The position numbers and the translations under genes were made by a program. This document shows, in pieces, positions 9,776 to 20,546 of a DNA stretch of 20,603 nt. Each line of letters starts with the position of its first letter. Position 1 is the first letter of the stretch. This DNA is from Oppiella nova (lineage: Eukaryota; Arthropoda; Arachnida; Sarcoptiformes; Oppiidae): positions 1 to 20,603 of the forward strand of contig CAJPVJ010000770.1 in the NCBI GenBank assembly GCA_905397405.1, given 5' to 3'. The notes below the pieces were generated by a model. The model was not told the origin of the DNA. It saw only the letters and a program-made list of their open reading frames with translations, and did no database searches.

Positions 9776-9782
9776 TTATATA
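9776..9782 (-). promoter_or_regulatory. TATA box of GH30 copy B
   Basis: On the minus strand this reads TATATAA and begins 58 bases before the ATG. That is close to the 67-69 base spacing in copies A and C, though the surrounding sequence is not obviously alike. Confidence 0.45.
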
Positions 9783-9956
9783 GTTCTGAAAATGAGAGTG
9801 GCGCAATTAGTTTAATAAAATTATCTAATTTTTATGACAGAAATGTACTAGGAACATTTCTTAGAATTTAGGTTAAAAATATAATATAATATAATATATA
9901 TATAGTTTCACTATACTATTATCACTGTTCTAAAATATTTCATTTTATCGTATCAA

Positions 9957-9986
9957 GCTCCTATATGCTCTTATATGCTCCTATAT
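9957..9986. repeat. Three tandem ten-base repeats
   Basis: GCTCCTATAT, GCTCTTATAT and GCTCCTATAT follow each other without a gap, with one mismatch in the middle unit. Confidence 0.8.
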
Positions 9987-10023
9987 AGCTTCAAGTTCAT
10001 GAGTGTTTTTTAATCTAATCGTG

Positions 10024-10043
10024 GTACAAATGTCTTTTTGTAC
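10024..10043. repeat. Short inverted repeat
   Basis: GTACAAA (10024-10030) and TTTGTAC (10037-10043) are perfect reverse complements around a six-base spacer. The origin is unknown; it could be chance. Confidence 0.4.
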
Positions 10044-10081
10044 TATATTGTGTTAGATACACGTAATACCAAGTGGAATAT

Positions 10082-10099
10082 TCCTAGGATATCCTAGGA
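10082..10099. repeat. Perfect 18-base palindrome
   Basis: TCCTAGGATATCCTAGGA equals its own reverse complement. It is GC-richer than its surroundings, and GACCAAGGAT follows at 10100-10109. Confidence 0.75.
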
Positions 10100-10394
10100 G
10101 ACCAAGGATGGTCTAATATAAAAATATAAATAATTACTATGAGAATTATCTGCGGATATTATAAATAAAAACTATTTCATACACCTTTTTGTTTGATACA
10201 TTATTTAATGACTAAATTTTAAAATTGTTATATAATATAACTTATATTAAATTCAATATTACATTCTCACTTTAATTATATTAGAATTAATGATAAACTA
10301 CTGTTATAGCAATTGTTCTAGTTATGAACAAACCTAAAAACTAAATATTAATAAAATTAATTACTACAGTATATTAATTAATAAAATAAAAAAT

Positions 10395-13075
10395 TTAAAT
10401 ATTCCGGATAATATTGTTGACAGCTTCATAATATGAGGTCAAATCGACTTTATCCGACAAATTGTTTCTGATAATACGGTCGGGAATAGATTCAAAAGTT
10501 GTCGTATCATATCTATCCTTATCATCACCATTGCTATCAATACTACCGGTGCTACCGGTACTATCGGTGTTGCCAATGTTGCCCACACAGGCTTTATCAT
10601 TCCCATTCCACCTATGGAACGGTAGGCACCCACACGTATAGTTTACATTAGCCAACCCGGACGGCAGACATATATGAGTGCAGTTGTGATTCATACACTT
10701 GTTAGCACCGGTAGGTTGACGCAACTTGTGCACGATTTTCATTGCCGTAATGTCTCTACCCGTTTGATATAACTCTCCAACTGTCGGGTTTGTAGTCGCC
10801 AGGCTCATATTCCTGCCATATATGGTATGTTCTTTATTGTTTATCCAAAACATGTAGTTTCCAAATATATCCGTAGCCGCTATATGACTGAAAAATGTGT
10901 CGGACTGGTAGTGAAATTGTAGGTTGCTGCTGTCGTACCCGATTGACAGAATTGTGTTAATAGATGTATAGCTATTTTCCCTGCTGACCCAATATACTCG
11001 TTTACCCTGAACATCTACATTTAATGTGTATCGCCTAATATACTGCGGCGCAACCAGTGTTATAGCAGCCTGTCCATTTTGGGACGATCTCATTATTGTA
11101 CTTTTGTCTCTATCACCATATTGGGAACTGTAGCCTTCATACACATAGTTAATCCAAAATAAAGTTGAGTTGATGGGGTCTACCCTAATATCGCCAATAA
11201 CGCATGATTCATGTGTGACAACAGGGTACATTTGTTTATCGGTTGTAGTCATATTCAGAGCGTATATCCCGCTAATACCTTGCTTATTATATTTATTACA
11301 AACTGCAACATACAGTATATTATGGATCCAATCGAGTGCCAGAGACTTGTGGTCAATGGTTAGCCTATTATCCCCTTCAGTGACTATATTGTTAGGTTGT
11401 GGTCGACCCTCCACTAACGGCGCGCTAAATATGAGTCCTTTGGACAGGCCTTTAGTGATAACAACGTAGTTGCCGGTATAGCTATAGTCGATGGCACCGA
11501 CCGTTTGGTTAATATGGCGGACAAATTGGGTGTCCATATGATAGACGGCGCGATTAGGGATATCTTTGACGAGTCTTACGTCTCGTTCGTTGTTTACGAC
11601 TAAAAATAAGGGGTCAGGCGTTCACATGAATTGAGTCAAAGCTGTTGTGTTTTGGGTTATTTCCGGTATTTGTGCCGGTGCTGGAAGTGTAGTTTTTGGG
11701 TCATTGCATGCTTCCCAGTGATCATCATCAGAGCACAGGCACCGGTAGCCCTGTTTTTAAGCATGTAAGCAATATCGATTAAATCACAGGTTAAAATTTA
11801 TGAACTAGATCAAGTGTGTTTTTAGAATTTGTACAAGTAAATTAAAAATAATAATGCTTATTATAAATTTTGTAGTAATAATAAAATCTAATGCAAACAT
11901 AATAATGATAAACTAAACTTAATTTTAAAATATAATAAAATCATTCCTGATAATTTTTTCTAATTGGTAATCTAGCTTAATATCATACCCTAATTAAACT
12001 TACTGGTTTTCATCAATTTAATTTAAAAATAAAATATAAATTAGATAAATATGATAGCACCTACCTGTTTGCCATTTGGCACACATAAATGATCGCAACT
12101 ACTATTACGGCAATAATTAGTTCCCATTTGTTGTTTCAATGGATGCATAACTCGCACGTAATCCATGTCCGTATTCCTACTGAACCAGACACCAGCCTTG
12201 ACCACCATTTCCACTTCAGATGACGTACCTGTTAGGTCTAACCTATATATGCCTTTAGTGTTGGTCCAGTACACGGATCCGTTAAACACGTCCATCGATA
12301 AACAGTCACTGAACCACTGTCTCGATTGTCTTAATGTCTGCCGATTACCGCCGGAGTAGTCGATGGATGACAGCGAATATAACTCATTATCAATCCATAC
12401 GATAGTCTTCGACCGAAAGTCAATCCCCAAACACACCGGAAGTCCGATGTCCTCATAGACCAGAATTTTGGGATCACTTCCATCTTCGTTACACTTCCGG
12501 ATAACCGCCGATCCGTTGGAAGCGATATATTCCGACCAAACGATAAACGAGTCAAACGGGTTGACCACCACATGACCTGTACTCCATGTGCGGTACTTAT
12601 GGTGGTAGTTATGGGTCACGGGATAAGTCGCTTCCGGTTCGTGAATATTAATGACATTAATGTTGGTCTCGTTGTAGTAAAAGAGCAAATCGTGGACCCA
12701 ATCGATGGCCAGGTATCTGCTGATTATATCTTCGGACACAATGATCCTCTTAAATAGCTTGAGCCGTGTTTTGCCGTCAGTTGAGTCCACTTTTGTCTTA
12801 AACTCAGCCATCAATAATGTCTTGTATTTAATGGTTGACCAAATCATATATCGGTTGTTGTAGTTGATGTCCAATCCATTTATATCATAACTTGTTCTAA
12901 TGAACTGTTTAGCATTAATGACATTTTTGACACCCCTGTCCCCATTGAAGTAGTCATAGCTAATGCCTAAGCCATTGTTGAATAATATGACGGGTACTTG
13001 TGGTGAACCAGTAGGTAATGCATATTGGTGGCGCAAAAAATTGACAAAAAACAGAAATATAATATTATAATACAT
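10395..13075 (-). CDS. Secreted LDL-receptor-like protein: two YWTD propellers with EGF modules; in-frame TGA
   Basis: Two exons, 13075-12065 and 11750-10395, both multiples of three, are joined at AAACAG with GTAGGT and a T-poor acceptor. The protein has a signal peptide (about 1-18) and a first six-bladed YWTD-type propeller (about 25-300; motifs YMIWST, FIVWSE, TIVWID, SVYWTN). An EGF module follows, with cysteines 322, 327, 331, 341, 343 and 352, and the splice junction falls inside it. Next comes a Thr/Pro linker and a second propeller (about 383-680; LFWINY, VYWVSR, MFWINN). The second EGF module has six cysteines (689, 694, 698, 710, 712, 725), and a Gly/Ser/Thr/Asp-rich tail ends the chain. 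There is no membrane segment. Such propellers bind ligands in LRP-type receptors. Codon 380 (11624-11622) is TGA in the linker: a premature stop, an assembly error or readthrough. Without it the protein is about 788 positions. The exact LRP subfamily is not clear. Confidence 0.8.
11622..11624 (-). other. In-frame TGA codon inside the LDL-receptor-like gene
   Basis: The frame is open on both sides, and both flanks are clearly the same protein: an EGF module before it and the start of a propeller after it (PDPLFLVVNNERDVRLV). A CGA to TGA transition would suffice. Confidence 0.85.
11751..12064 (-). other. Phase-0 intron within the first EGF module
   Basis: The donor is GTAGGT at 12064-12059 and the acceptor is AAACAG ending at 11751. 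Splicing rebuilds a six-cysteine EGF pattern, which supports both borders. Confidence 0.75.
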
Positions 13076-13879
13076 TATAAATTTTTAAATGATATTACAA
13101 AATATTTAATTAATTTTGAAGCCTATTTAAAATAATTTACATTTGATAGTGAAATAGTAGTGAATAAATAATGAATAACAGTATTTGCATTATAATTATC
13201 ATTTTTGAGTAAACTATTTCATATGAAGTTTACATAAAAATATAATAAGATTCTTTATAAATTAATCATGATTTAAAATCAAATAACATAGCTACATGTA
13301 TTTTTAAATAAATATTTATTTAATATTTAAAATGAAGTATTCACAATAAAATCCATTTAAAAATATGATTTATAATACTATTTACAAAACAATATCTATT
13401 TTAAATAAATGACCATTTATAAAAATTGATCTAATATGTTAAATTAACCCAATGATAGGTAAACTTAAACTAAGGTAGTACTTATACAATCTTATAAAAA
13501 TTTATTTAATTATTAATAAGTTCTATTATATTATTTAAATTACTAGCTTATACAGTAATTATTATTAAATTACCGATATTTAATAAATAAATAAATTAAA
13601 TTAATAATTTTTTTACACAATATATAATTAGTTTAACATTATTTTAGTTTTTTAAGGATTAATATTTCATGTATTAAATTTTATTTTCAGAATACTATTA
13701 ATATCCTTGTTATAATTATTAGGAACGTTTATTATCAAGTGCACGCATACTATATCTAAGATAAAATATTTAATAAATACAGGTAATTATTTTTATAAAA
13801 TATTTATAAAGTGCGTAGATAAACAGCTCCACATTAAGGTGTACTTGCACTATTTTCATTGAAACTGATAATATTTGGA
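13076..13879. other. AT-rich spacer between divergent genes; right part is the duplicated flank of copy C
   Basis: It lies between the LDL-receptor-like gene (-) and GH30 copy C (+). From about 13628 it aligns with the 5' flank of copy A (from about 4637). The left part shows nothing recognisable. Confidence 0.5.
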
Positions 13880-13891
13880 TATATATATAAA
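13880..13891 (+). promoter_or_regulatory. TATA box of GH30 copy C
   Basis: TATATATATAAA is a lengthened version of the copy A box. Its TATATAAA end begins 69 bases before the ATG, against 67 in copy A. The upstream TTGAAACTGATAA and downstream CAAGTTAG are shared with copy A. Confidence 0.65.
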
Positions 13892-13952
13892 TGGCAAATT
13901 ATTTATGTTTAAACAAGTTAGGAGTGTAATTCCTTCTAATTTTTTTTATAAA

Positions 13953-15983
13953 ATGAATCTTTATTTTATTTGTCGTATATTTGTATTTTTGTCATGTACA
14001 TTTGGTAACTATTATATGTTTTATTATACTAAACTTTACATTAATGTTAACTAACTTTTATATTGCAATAGCGGTAATTAAATGTAGACAACAATGTGTG
14101 GGTCGTAAAGGAATTGACACTCAATACTGTGTTTGCAACGCTACCTATTGCGATGACCTAGATCCTATTACCAAACAACCCGTTGGAACTATATTGTCCT
14201 TCCAGACCAGTAAAAGTGGGGACAGATTCAAAGAATCCCAGTTAAAATTTGTCAAACAAAATGACCATGATAATGCTGATCGTGTCGTACTAACCCTGGA
14301 CAAAAGTAAAAAGTTCCAGAAAATATTTGGTATAGGTGCTGCGTTTACGGATGCAGCAACTATTAATATTGGTAGTTTGCCCAAGGACATGTCTGATAGA
14401 GTTATCAAGGACTATTTCTCAGCATCTGGTGTTGGTCTGAGTATGGCTCGTATACCTATAGCCGGATGCGATTTCTCCACCCATGAGTACACATACGATG
14501 ATACAAAGGATGATTATTCCCTTGCACATTTTGCTTTGCCGGATGAGGACATTAAATATAAAGTAATTTTAAAATTTCTTATCAAAATTAAATGTAACAA
14601 ACCTAAAAAACTTTTAAATCTAAACATGAATCTCGCTGTTGATTTATTTAATTTGATTATCTAAAAATAGTAACTTTAATGCATTAATAATACACACTGT
14701 TGCACACCTGTGGTGTATTTAATATTATTTTATATTTAGTTTATTAAATTTAAAATTCATTTTTATTCTCTTGAAATATATAGATTCCGCAAATTAACCT
14801 AGCTAAACAGGTGGCTCAACATGGTCTTAAACTTTATGGAAGTCCCTGGAATACACCGCATTGGCTCAATGATAAACAGTTATTGAAAACTCAACCAGAC
14901 AAACAATACGAAACATGGGCTAATTACTTTGTCAAGTAAATATATATAGTAATCAAATAATAAAAAATAATTATATAATTTTATATAAAACATAGATTCC
15001 TGGATGAGTACAAAAAGCATGGCATTGAGTTATGGGGACTGACCATGCAAAATGAGCCAATGTCATTTAGTTCAATGAATTTTGTAAACGCATCCATTGA
15101 ACGTGATTTTGTGAAAAAACACCTTGGTCCCGCATTGACTAGGGCTGGATATACAAAAGACAAAATGAACTTGATGGTCTACGATGATGGCAGTGATAAG
15201 AATCCAATGATCGAGTACGTGGACACGTGTCTCAGTGACCATGACACTGCTAAATATGTTACAGGTAATATATTACAAGTTATTATAATTTAAATATCCT
15301 TACTTATGTTAATATGCTAACATTTGTACATTTGATAGGCATTGCTTTCCACTGCTACCTGGCCAATAGGTACGAGGCAGTTGATGCCCTCCATAAGAAA
15401 TATCCGGAATTTTTCACTTTTATGACTGAATGTTGTTACAACTTTCACAAACCTACCGATCCTCAAGAACGGGCCAAACTGGGGGAATGGAGTTCGGGTC
15501 CTGGGAATGCCAACCAAATCATAGATGTATGTGCTTAACATTAGTATACGATAGATATCAAATTATTATAATAAAAATTCATTTATTATTAATTAGACGT
15601 TTACCCATTATGTAAGCGGTTGGGTGGAGTGGAATTTGGCCCTGAACGTGTTTGGTAACCCTAATAAGGATAAGAAAATGGCGGGCGCACCCCTGATCAT
15701 TGACGTTGATAAGAAAGAATATTACAAAAATCCCCAATTCTATGCCATTGGACATTTTAGCAAGTTTGTAGCACCCGACTCAGTTAGGGTTGAGTTGAAT
15801 GTTAGTAAACAACCTGGTGGATTTAAGTCTATGGCATTTGAGAGGCCAGATAATGCAGTGGTAATTGTTATGGTAAATGATAGTCCTACAGCGCTTGACA
15901 TAACAATAAATGATCCCGCTCATGGTAAAGTTGATACACATATACCCGAGCATTCAATTCAGTCGTATGTGTATTGGAATTAA
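13953..15983 (+). CDS. GH30 glucosylceramidase-like enzyme, copy C (six exons)
   Basis: Exons are 13953-14004, 14072-14562, 14784-14935, 14996-15264, 15339-15526 and 15597-15983. Their lengths (52, 491, 152, 269, 188 and 387) are identical to copy A, giving 512 residues. Residues 1-17 form the signal peptide. The CVCNATYC knot with its sequon, GIGAAFTDAA and SPWNTPHW are present. The acid/base Glu252 sits in TMQNEP, the loop reads IAFHCY, and the nucleophile Glu352 sits in MTECC. The last exon has GWVEWNLAL and GHFSKFV. Most differences from A are conservative, and some are in the loop after the nucleophile (YNFHKP against THFHKP). Introns are alike in place but diverged in sequence. The frame is intact. 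It is probably functional with the same unknown tuning of specificity as A. Confidence 0.94.
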
Positions 15984-15998
15984 ATATTTTGATAACAC

Positions 15999-16004
15999 AA
16001 TAAA
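15999..16004 (+). terminator. Polyadenylation signal of copy C
   Basis: AATAAA lies 16 bases after the stop, at the same distance as in copy A. Confidence 0.6.
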
Positions 16005-16204
16005 AATATTATAAAATCATAATAGATTATTATTTATTTCTAAATTTTAAATAAAATTATATGACAATAGTCTGGTTTGTAAAATATGAAACTTTATAAT
16101 AGTATACGGTTGTAATGACTAAAAATTTTGGTTTGAACTACACAGCTCCGGTATTTGACCTGGGGTATCTGTCCTGGATAAATGCAAAGTAACTAACATG
16201 TCCC

Positions 16205-16220
16205 GGAATTAACTAATTCC
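16205..16220. repeat. Short inverted repeat
   Basis: GGAATTA and TAATTCC flank a two-base centre. It lies in a slightly GC-richer island (about 16139-16225) of unknown nature. Confidence 0.4.
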
Positions 16221-16640
16221 AGATTACTATAATGATAAAATGAAATATTCATAAAAATTTATTTCTAATCATTTAATTAATTGTAGCCAATATTTAACAT
16301 AATCTCAGTTGCTACACAATTATAATCTGTGTACCTGATTATATGCTAACTTGAATGATTGAATCTTTGAAATTAATATCAATAAGGTGTAAATAACTGT
16401 AATTTAAATTATTTAAATAAAATCTCTTATAGACATAAATCTGAACCACGAAAAACAAAATAATAAATGTTTGAACAGCTTTTGCCCATATTCAAATAAA
16501 TACAATGAAACCTAACGGTTATTATGATATTTAATTTTTAAAATCTATTGATCTATGAAATATTTTTTTAAAATCGCCAAAACACGTAAAAACATTTATG
16601 ATTTTATCTATTAAATGAAAATATTAGATTTTTTTATAAG

Positions 16641-16656
16641 TACAGTAGAACCTCGG
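16641..16656 (+). mobile_element. Possible pogo/Tigger-type terminal repeat remnant
   Basis: TACAGTAGAACCTCGG looks like a TA target followed by the CAGTAGAACCTCG-type tip typical of pogo-superfamily DNA transposons. I could not find the opposite end nearby, so it would be a solo tip or a decayed element. Confidence 0.3.
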
Positions 16657-17515
16657 TAAGTGTTTTTTGGCAATAACATTTGACCCAGTGGTCACAACAA
16701 CATAATTTTCAATTCATATGAGAAATCACAAGATTCCACATTTCTGGTTAAACATTCATTAAAGCTAAAAATCATCATGATAATTTAATTTTAGATTAAG
16801 TAACCTCATCTAAAGGTGCAATCATAGTATATTAATTTTATGAGTCATGGATTGTTTTGAAAATAACTAAAAATATTTTTAATATGAAATTATTTTATTT
16901 GATAGATAATTAAATGATCTTACTTGTTAGTACAAGTATACCAGATATATTTTTGATAATATTGAGCAAGCCCAATGAGACAAAAGTATAAATGTGTCAC
17001 AAAGCACTTATATGCATTTAAACATGATTATTAAAACAAATGCCCCTACACATAAGATTATAATTATCTTGTTTACGAGAAGTAATTTGAAAACAATTCA
17101 ACAAAATTGAGCAATTAAAAAATTTAAAATTTTTATATAATAATAATGCCGTTATCAAGTACATGTCTCTTATAGCCATAAATACCTGCCTCAAAAAATC
17201 CTTAAGCGATATTTTAAGTACAGACCTATAAGCTAAATAATTGTTCATAAAGAGTGTAAGTGTTTATAAAATAACAGGTATTTTATCTAATGAATAAGTA
17301 TTTGATAAATTAATTGTTCCTAATGAATTTTATCCGTATGTGCCAGATTATAAAATTATAAGTGCTCCCGTAAATTCAATGCCACATAACATGAGAAACA
17401 TATAAAATAGTTTATTAATATTACTTTAATATTATTCATTAAAATACTTTTAAAATATTTATAGAAAAAATATAATTACTTTTTCAATTAATATTTTTTA
17501 TCAGAATATATAGCA

Positions 17516-20021
17516 ATGAAATATTTTCTATTTATTTTGTTGAATATTATACTCATTAGTATAACATTAGGTTAGGAAAAATTATTTTATATAATCATGA
17601 GTTAATAGACAATTTTATTTTCAGTGGAAAGCCGTCGTGACTGTATAGCCAGGAAAGGAAAGGACAGCCCATACTGTGTCTGTAACACCACTTATTGCGA
17701 TGATTTGGATCCTATTGTTAAGCAACCGAAGGGAACGGTATTATTGTTTGAGACCAACAAAAGAGGCGATCGACTCAAACAAACTGTATTGAAAGCCTCG
17801 ACACAAAATCTGGTGAATCAAAATGAAAAGTATGTTTGACTTATAATAATGAGCTTGCTAGTTAATTAGTTTTATATAATGCTAAATAAGAAATAACTAT
17901 ACTATTCTAATAAGACAAGTTTGAATATTAATTTATTGAATGACCCTTGTTATAATGTAAGATTTTAGTTATAATTGAAATATAACTTTACATTTCGTTT
18001 TAGAGATACAGAAACGGCTGATGAAAGTGTTGTATTGACTATCGATAAGAACACGAAATATCAGAAAATCATTGGCTTTGGCGGCGCTTTCACTGACGCG
18101 AGTGGTCTCAACCTGAAGAGTATGCCCCAAGAGATAGCCACAAATGTGATCAAGGACTATTTCTCACACAATGGTATTGAGTATAACATGGGTCGGGTGC
18201 CAATAGCCGGGTGCGACTTCTCTCCCCGCGCCTATACATACAATGATAAGGCGGACGATTTCGAGCTCAACTCATTTGCCCTACAAATGGAAGATTTAGA
18301 ATATAAAGTAATAATTAATACCTTATAATTTTATCCTGATAATTTTTAGATTTATAATAATATATCACGTTAGTGGACGTACAGAATATTATTACTTTTT
18401 TACTTATTTAGTTTCCGTACATTAAATTGGCGAAAAATGTAAGCGCTAGCCCATTGAAACTGTTTGCCAGCCCCTGGTCAGCACCGGGATGGATGAAAAC
18501 CACGGGACATACGGGTGACGCCGGGTATATACTTGGAAAACCTGGTGAGAAGTATTATAAAACGTGGGCCAATTATTTTGTCAAGTAAGACTTTGTAAAT
18601 GAAAATACAAAACTAGATAAATATTTAAACTATTATAAAAAATCTTTAAAAAGTAACATAACTATAAATAAACTATTATAACCATTTGATTACCTGTTAA
18701 TAAAACATACCTGTAAACTGAGCTCTCATCCAATGTGACGTACTAACTTAATGCCCCCTTTTGTATACTAGATTTCTAGACAAGTATAAGGAGAATGGCA
18801 TAGAGTTCTGGGGGCTCACCATTGAGAACGAACCGGCGGCCGGGCGTCAGGAGCACCACGACTACAACGCTATGGGTTTTAACGCAACACTGGAACGGGA
18901 TTTTGTGAAACTGGATTTGGGACCGGCACTCAAAAAGGCCGGGTATGGCCGGGATAAAATCAATTTAATGCTATTTGATGACGCCTGGGACCTACTTGAG
19001 GACTGGGTTGACACGAGTTTTAATGATAAGGAAACCGCACAATATCTCAATGGTTTGTCACATATCTAGGTATATAACGTGATATGTGCTAGTATAAAAT
19101 TCACTCTATATAGGTATTGCTTATCACTGTTACGGGGGTGACCCGAAAAAATGGACAGCCTTAGAGAATGTTCACAGAAAACACCAGGATCAGTTTGTCA
19201 TATCGAGTGAGTGTTGTCAAGAATTTAACACGCCCAAATCAGTACCCCCGGGAACTCTTATGCATTTGGGCAATTGGGGCGGTGCCGAGAGCTATGCCCA
19301 GGATATTATGAATGTAAGTACTGTATTATGTTGAGAATTTAGACTATTACCAATTATGTCATCTAGGGTACTTATTGATATAAGTAACATTGAAATTTAT
19401 GTAATTATCATTTAAATAAGTATAATATAACATACTTATACTGAACTAAATTGCAAATTTTGAAAGCGTTTATGTCATTTAAATTGTGTTTATCGTAACT
19501 ATTATGACTGAATGCAATAGAAATTATACAAACATTTCAGGATCTAAAACATAAATCACAGAAATAGTGTTTATTTAAAAATAATTTAATTGTTTAACAA
19601 GTTTTTTTGAAACCCATTCCACATGTTATCCCAGAATTTAGAGCACTGGACGAGGGGTTGGGTGGAGTGGAATCTGGCACTCGATATATACGGTCACCCG
19701 AATTGGGCCATGTATTCAGCGGAGGCGCCCATTCTGGTGGACCCCAAGGCTAAGGAGTACTACAAAGACACCAAATTCTACATTTTGGGCCAATACTCCA
19801 AATTCTTGGCACCCGATTCTGTGAGGGTTTCCATAAAAGGCGATAAAAGTGTCAATAATTTCGAGTCGGTTGCGTTTGTGAGACCCGATAACGGGACAGT
19901 AGTTGTTGTCTATAATACAAATAATGACCAGGTAGATTTTGTTATTAAAGATCCAAATGTTGGTCAATTAACCACTAAAATAGAGGGACATTCGGTGCAG
20001 ACCTATATTTATTGGCCATAA
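17516..20021 (+). CDS. GH30 glucosylceramidase-like enzyme, copy D (seven exons)
   Basis: Exons are 17516-17570, 17625-17829, 18004-18307, 18412-18584, 18772-19052, 19114-19313 and 19635-20021, giving 534 residues. Residues 1-18 form a signal peptide. The knot CVCNTTYC carries the sequon. GFGGAFTDAS holds the active-site Asp. SPWSAPGW is followed by the acid/base Glu266 in TIENEP. The loop reads IAYHCY (341-346), the nucleophile is Glu372 in SSECC, and GWVEWNLAL is in the last exon. What is one 491-base exon elsewhere is split here by a 174-base intron (17830-18003) and codes for six more residues. The last exon is again 387 bases. The acid/base region resembles B, while the Cys loop resembles A and C, so D sits between them. 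Coding sequence is GC-richer than in A and C. The frame is intact. Confidence 0.93.
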
Positions 20022-20026
20022 ATAAA
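20021..20026 (+). terminator. Polyadenylation signal of copy D
   Basis: AATAAA overlaps the last base of the TAA stop, which is unusually early. Another AATAAA-like string further on (about 20117) could serve instead. Confidence 0.35.
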
Positions 20027-20457
20027 AAACATTAATTTCATTTGAAACGTTGTTATATTGAGTGTGAATTTATTTAATTGTAAATGTTATGTTATATAAT
20101 ATACAATGTAATAAGAAAATAAAAATTACAATTCTTATAATGAATAAATACAAGTTTTCAATTTAAGTATTTTATTATTAATATTACTATACAATATTAT
20201 ATTAATATTACACAATAGTAAATATTTTTAAATTTTTATTTACTGACTGTATGTAATAAGTTTTGTAATATACTGCAATTTTATATGGATTAATAGTTTA
20301 AGTAAATTACATAATAATATCAAAACATTATGTCATAACACATAATATTTACTCAGGAATATTCTTTAATAATTTAAGTTCTATAACATTTACTTTAAGT
20401 TTTTGTCTAGTTTGATTATTTACATGATTTGTGTCAATATACCCTGTTTGACGCCCT
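20027..20457. other. AT-rich 3' flank of copy D
   Basis: No gene or RNA is seen. Confidence 0.45.
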
Positions 20458-20546
20458 ATAGTGCGCGCACTATCTGAGAAAAAAAGTGATTTTTTGGGAA
20501 AAGTAGAGGGGCGCACTATACGTAGGGTGCGCATTATCTGAGAAAA
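20458..20546. mobile_element. Probable end of a DNA transposon or MITE
   Basis: A GC-rich island stands out in AT-rich DNA. It holds a perfect 16-base palindrome ATAGTGCGCGCACTAT (20458-20473). It also has two direct copies of GCGCA(C/T)TATCTGAGAAAA (20465-20482 and 20529-20546) and a further GCGCACTATA at 20511-20520. Motifs of the GTGCGCAnTATCTGAGAAA kind recall the terminal repeats of pogo/mariner-like elements in arthropods. The partner end would lie beyond the window. Confidence 0.4.

Larger units (their letters stand above)
9783..10394. other. Spacer rich in short repeats and palindromes
   Basis: It contains an AT dinucleotide run (about 9880-9904), a three-fold ten-base repeat (9957-9986), a small inverted repeat (10024-10043) and an 18-base perfect palindrome (10082-10099). 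No gene is seen. The rest is AT-rich. Confidence 0.5.
16005..17515. other. Long AT-rich spacer between GH30 copies C and D
   Basis: About 1.5 kb without a convincing gene. A small inverted repeat lies at 16205-16220 and a pogo-like transposon tip at 16641-16656. The minus-strand frame at 17018-17248 has no recognisable features. Confidence 0.5.

Noticed and set aside
9799-9810. tRNA A-box-like string TGGCGCAATTAG
   Set aside because: No matching B box or cloverleaf arms follow, so it is not a tRNA gene.
11599-11624. A tiny intron that would remove the TGA of the LDL-receptor-like gene
   Set aside because: The only GT to AG pair close by would give an intron of about 26 bases, far shorter than any other in the window (54 or more). 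It would also shift the frame.
14145-14408. Antisense open frame across the second exon of copy C (and its equivalent at 5258-5467 in copy A)
   Set aside because: They are mirror images of conserved GH30 coding sequence, conserved only because the sense frame is.
17018-17248. Minus-strand open frame of 76 codons
   Set aside because: It has no motif, signal peptide or splice context, and its composition matches the AT-rich spacer.
20349-20534. Minus-strand open frame of 61 codons
   Set aside because: It runs through the transposon-like repeat region and shows no protein features.
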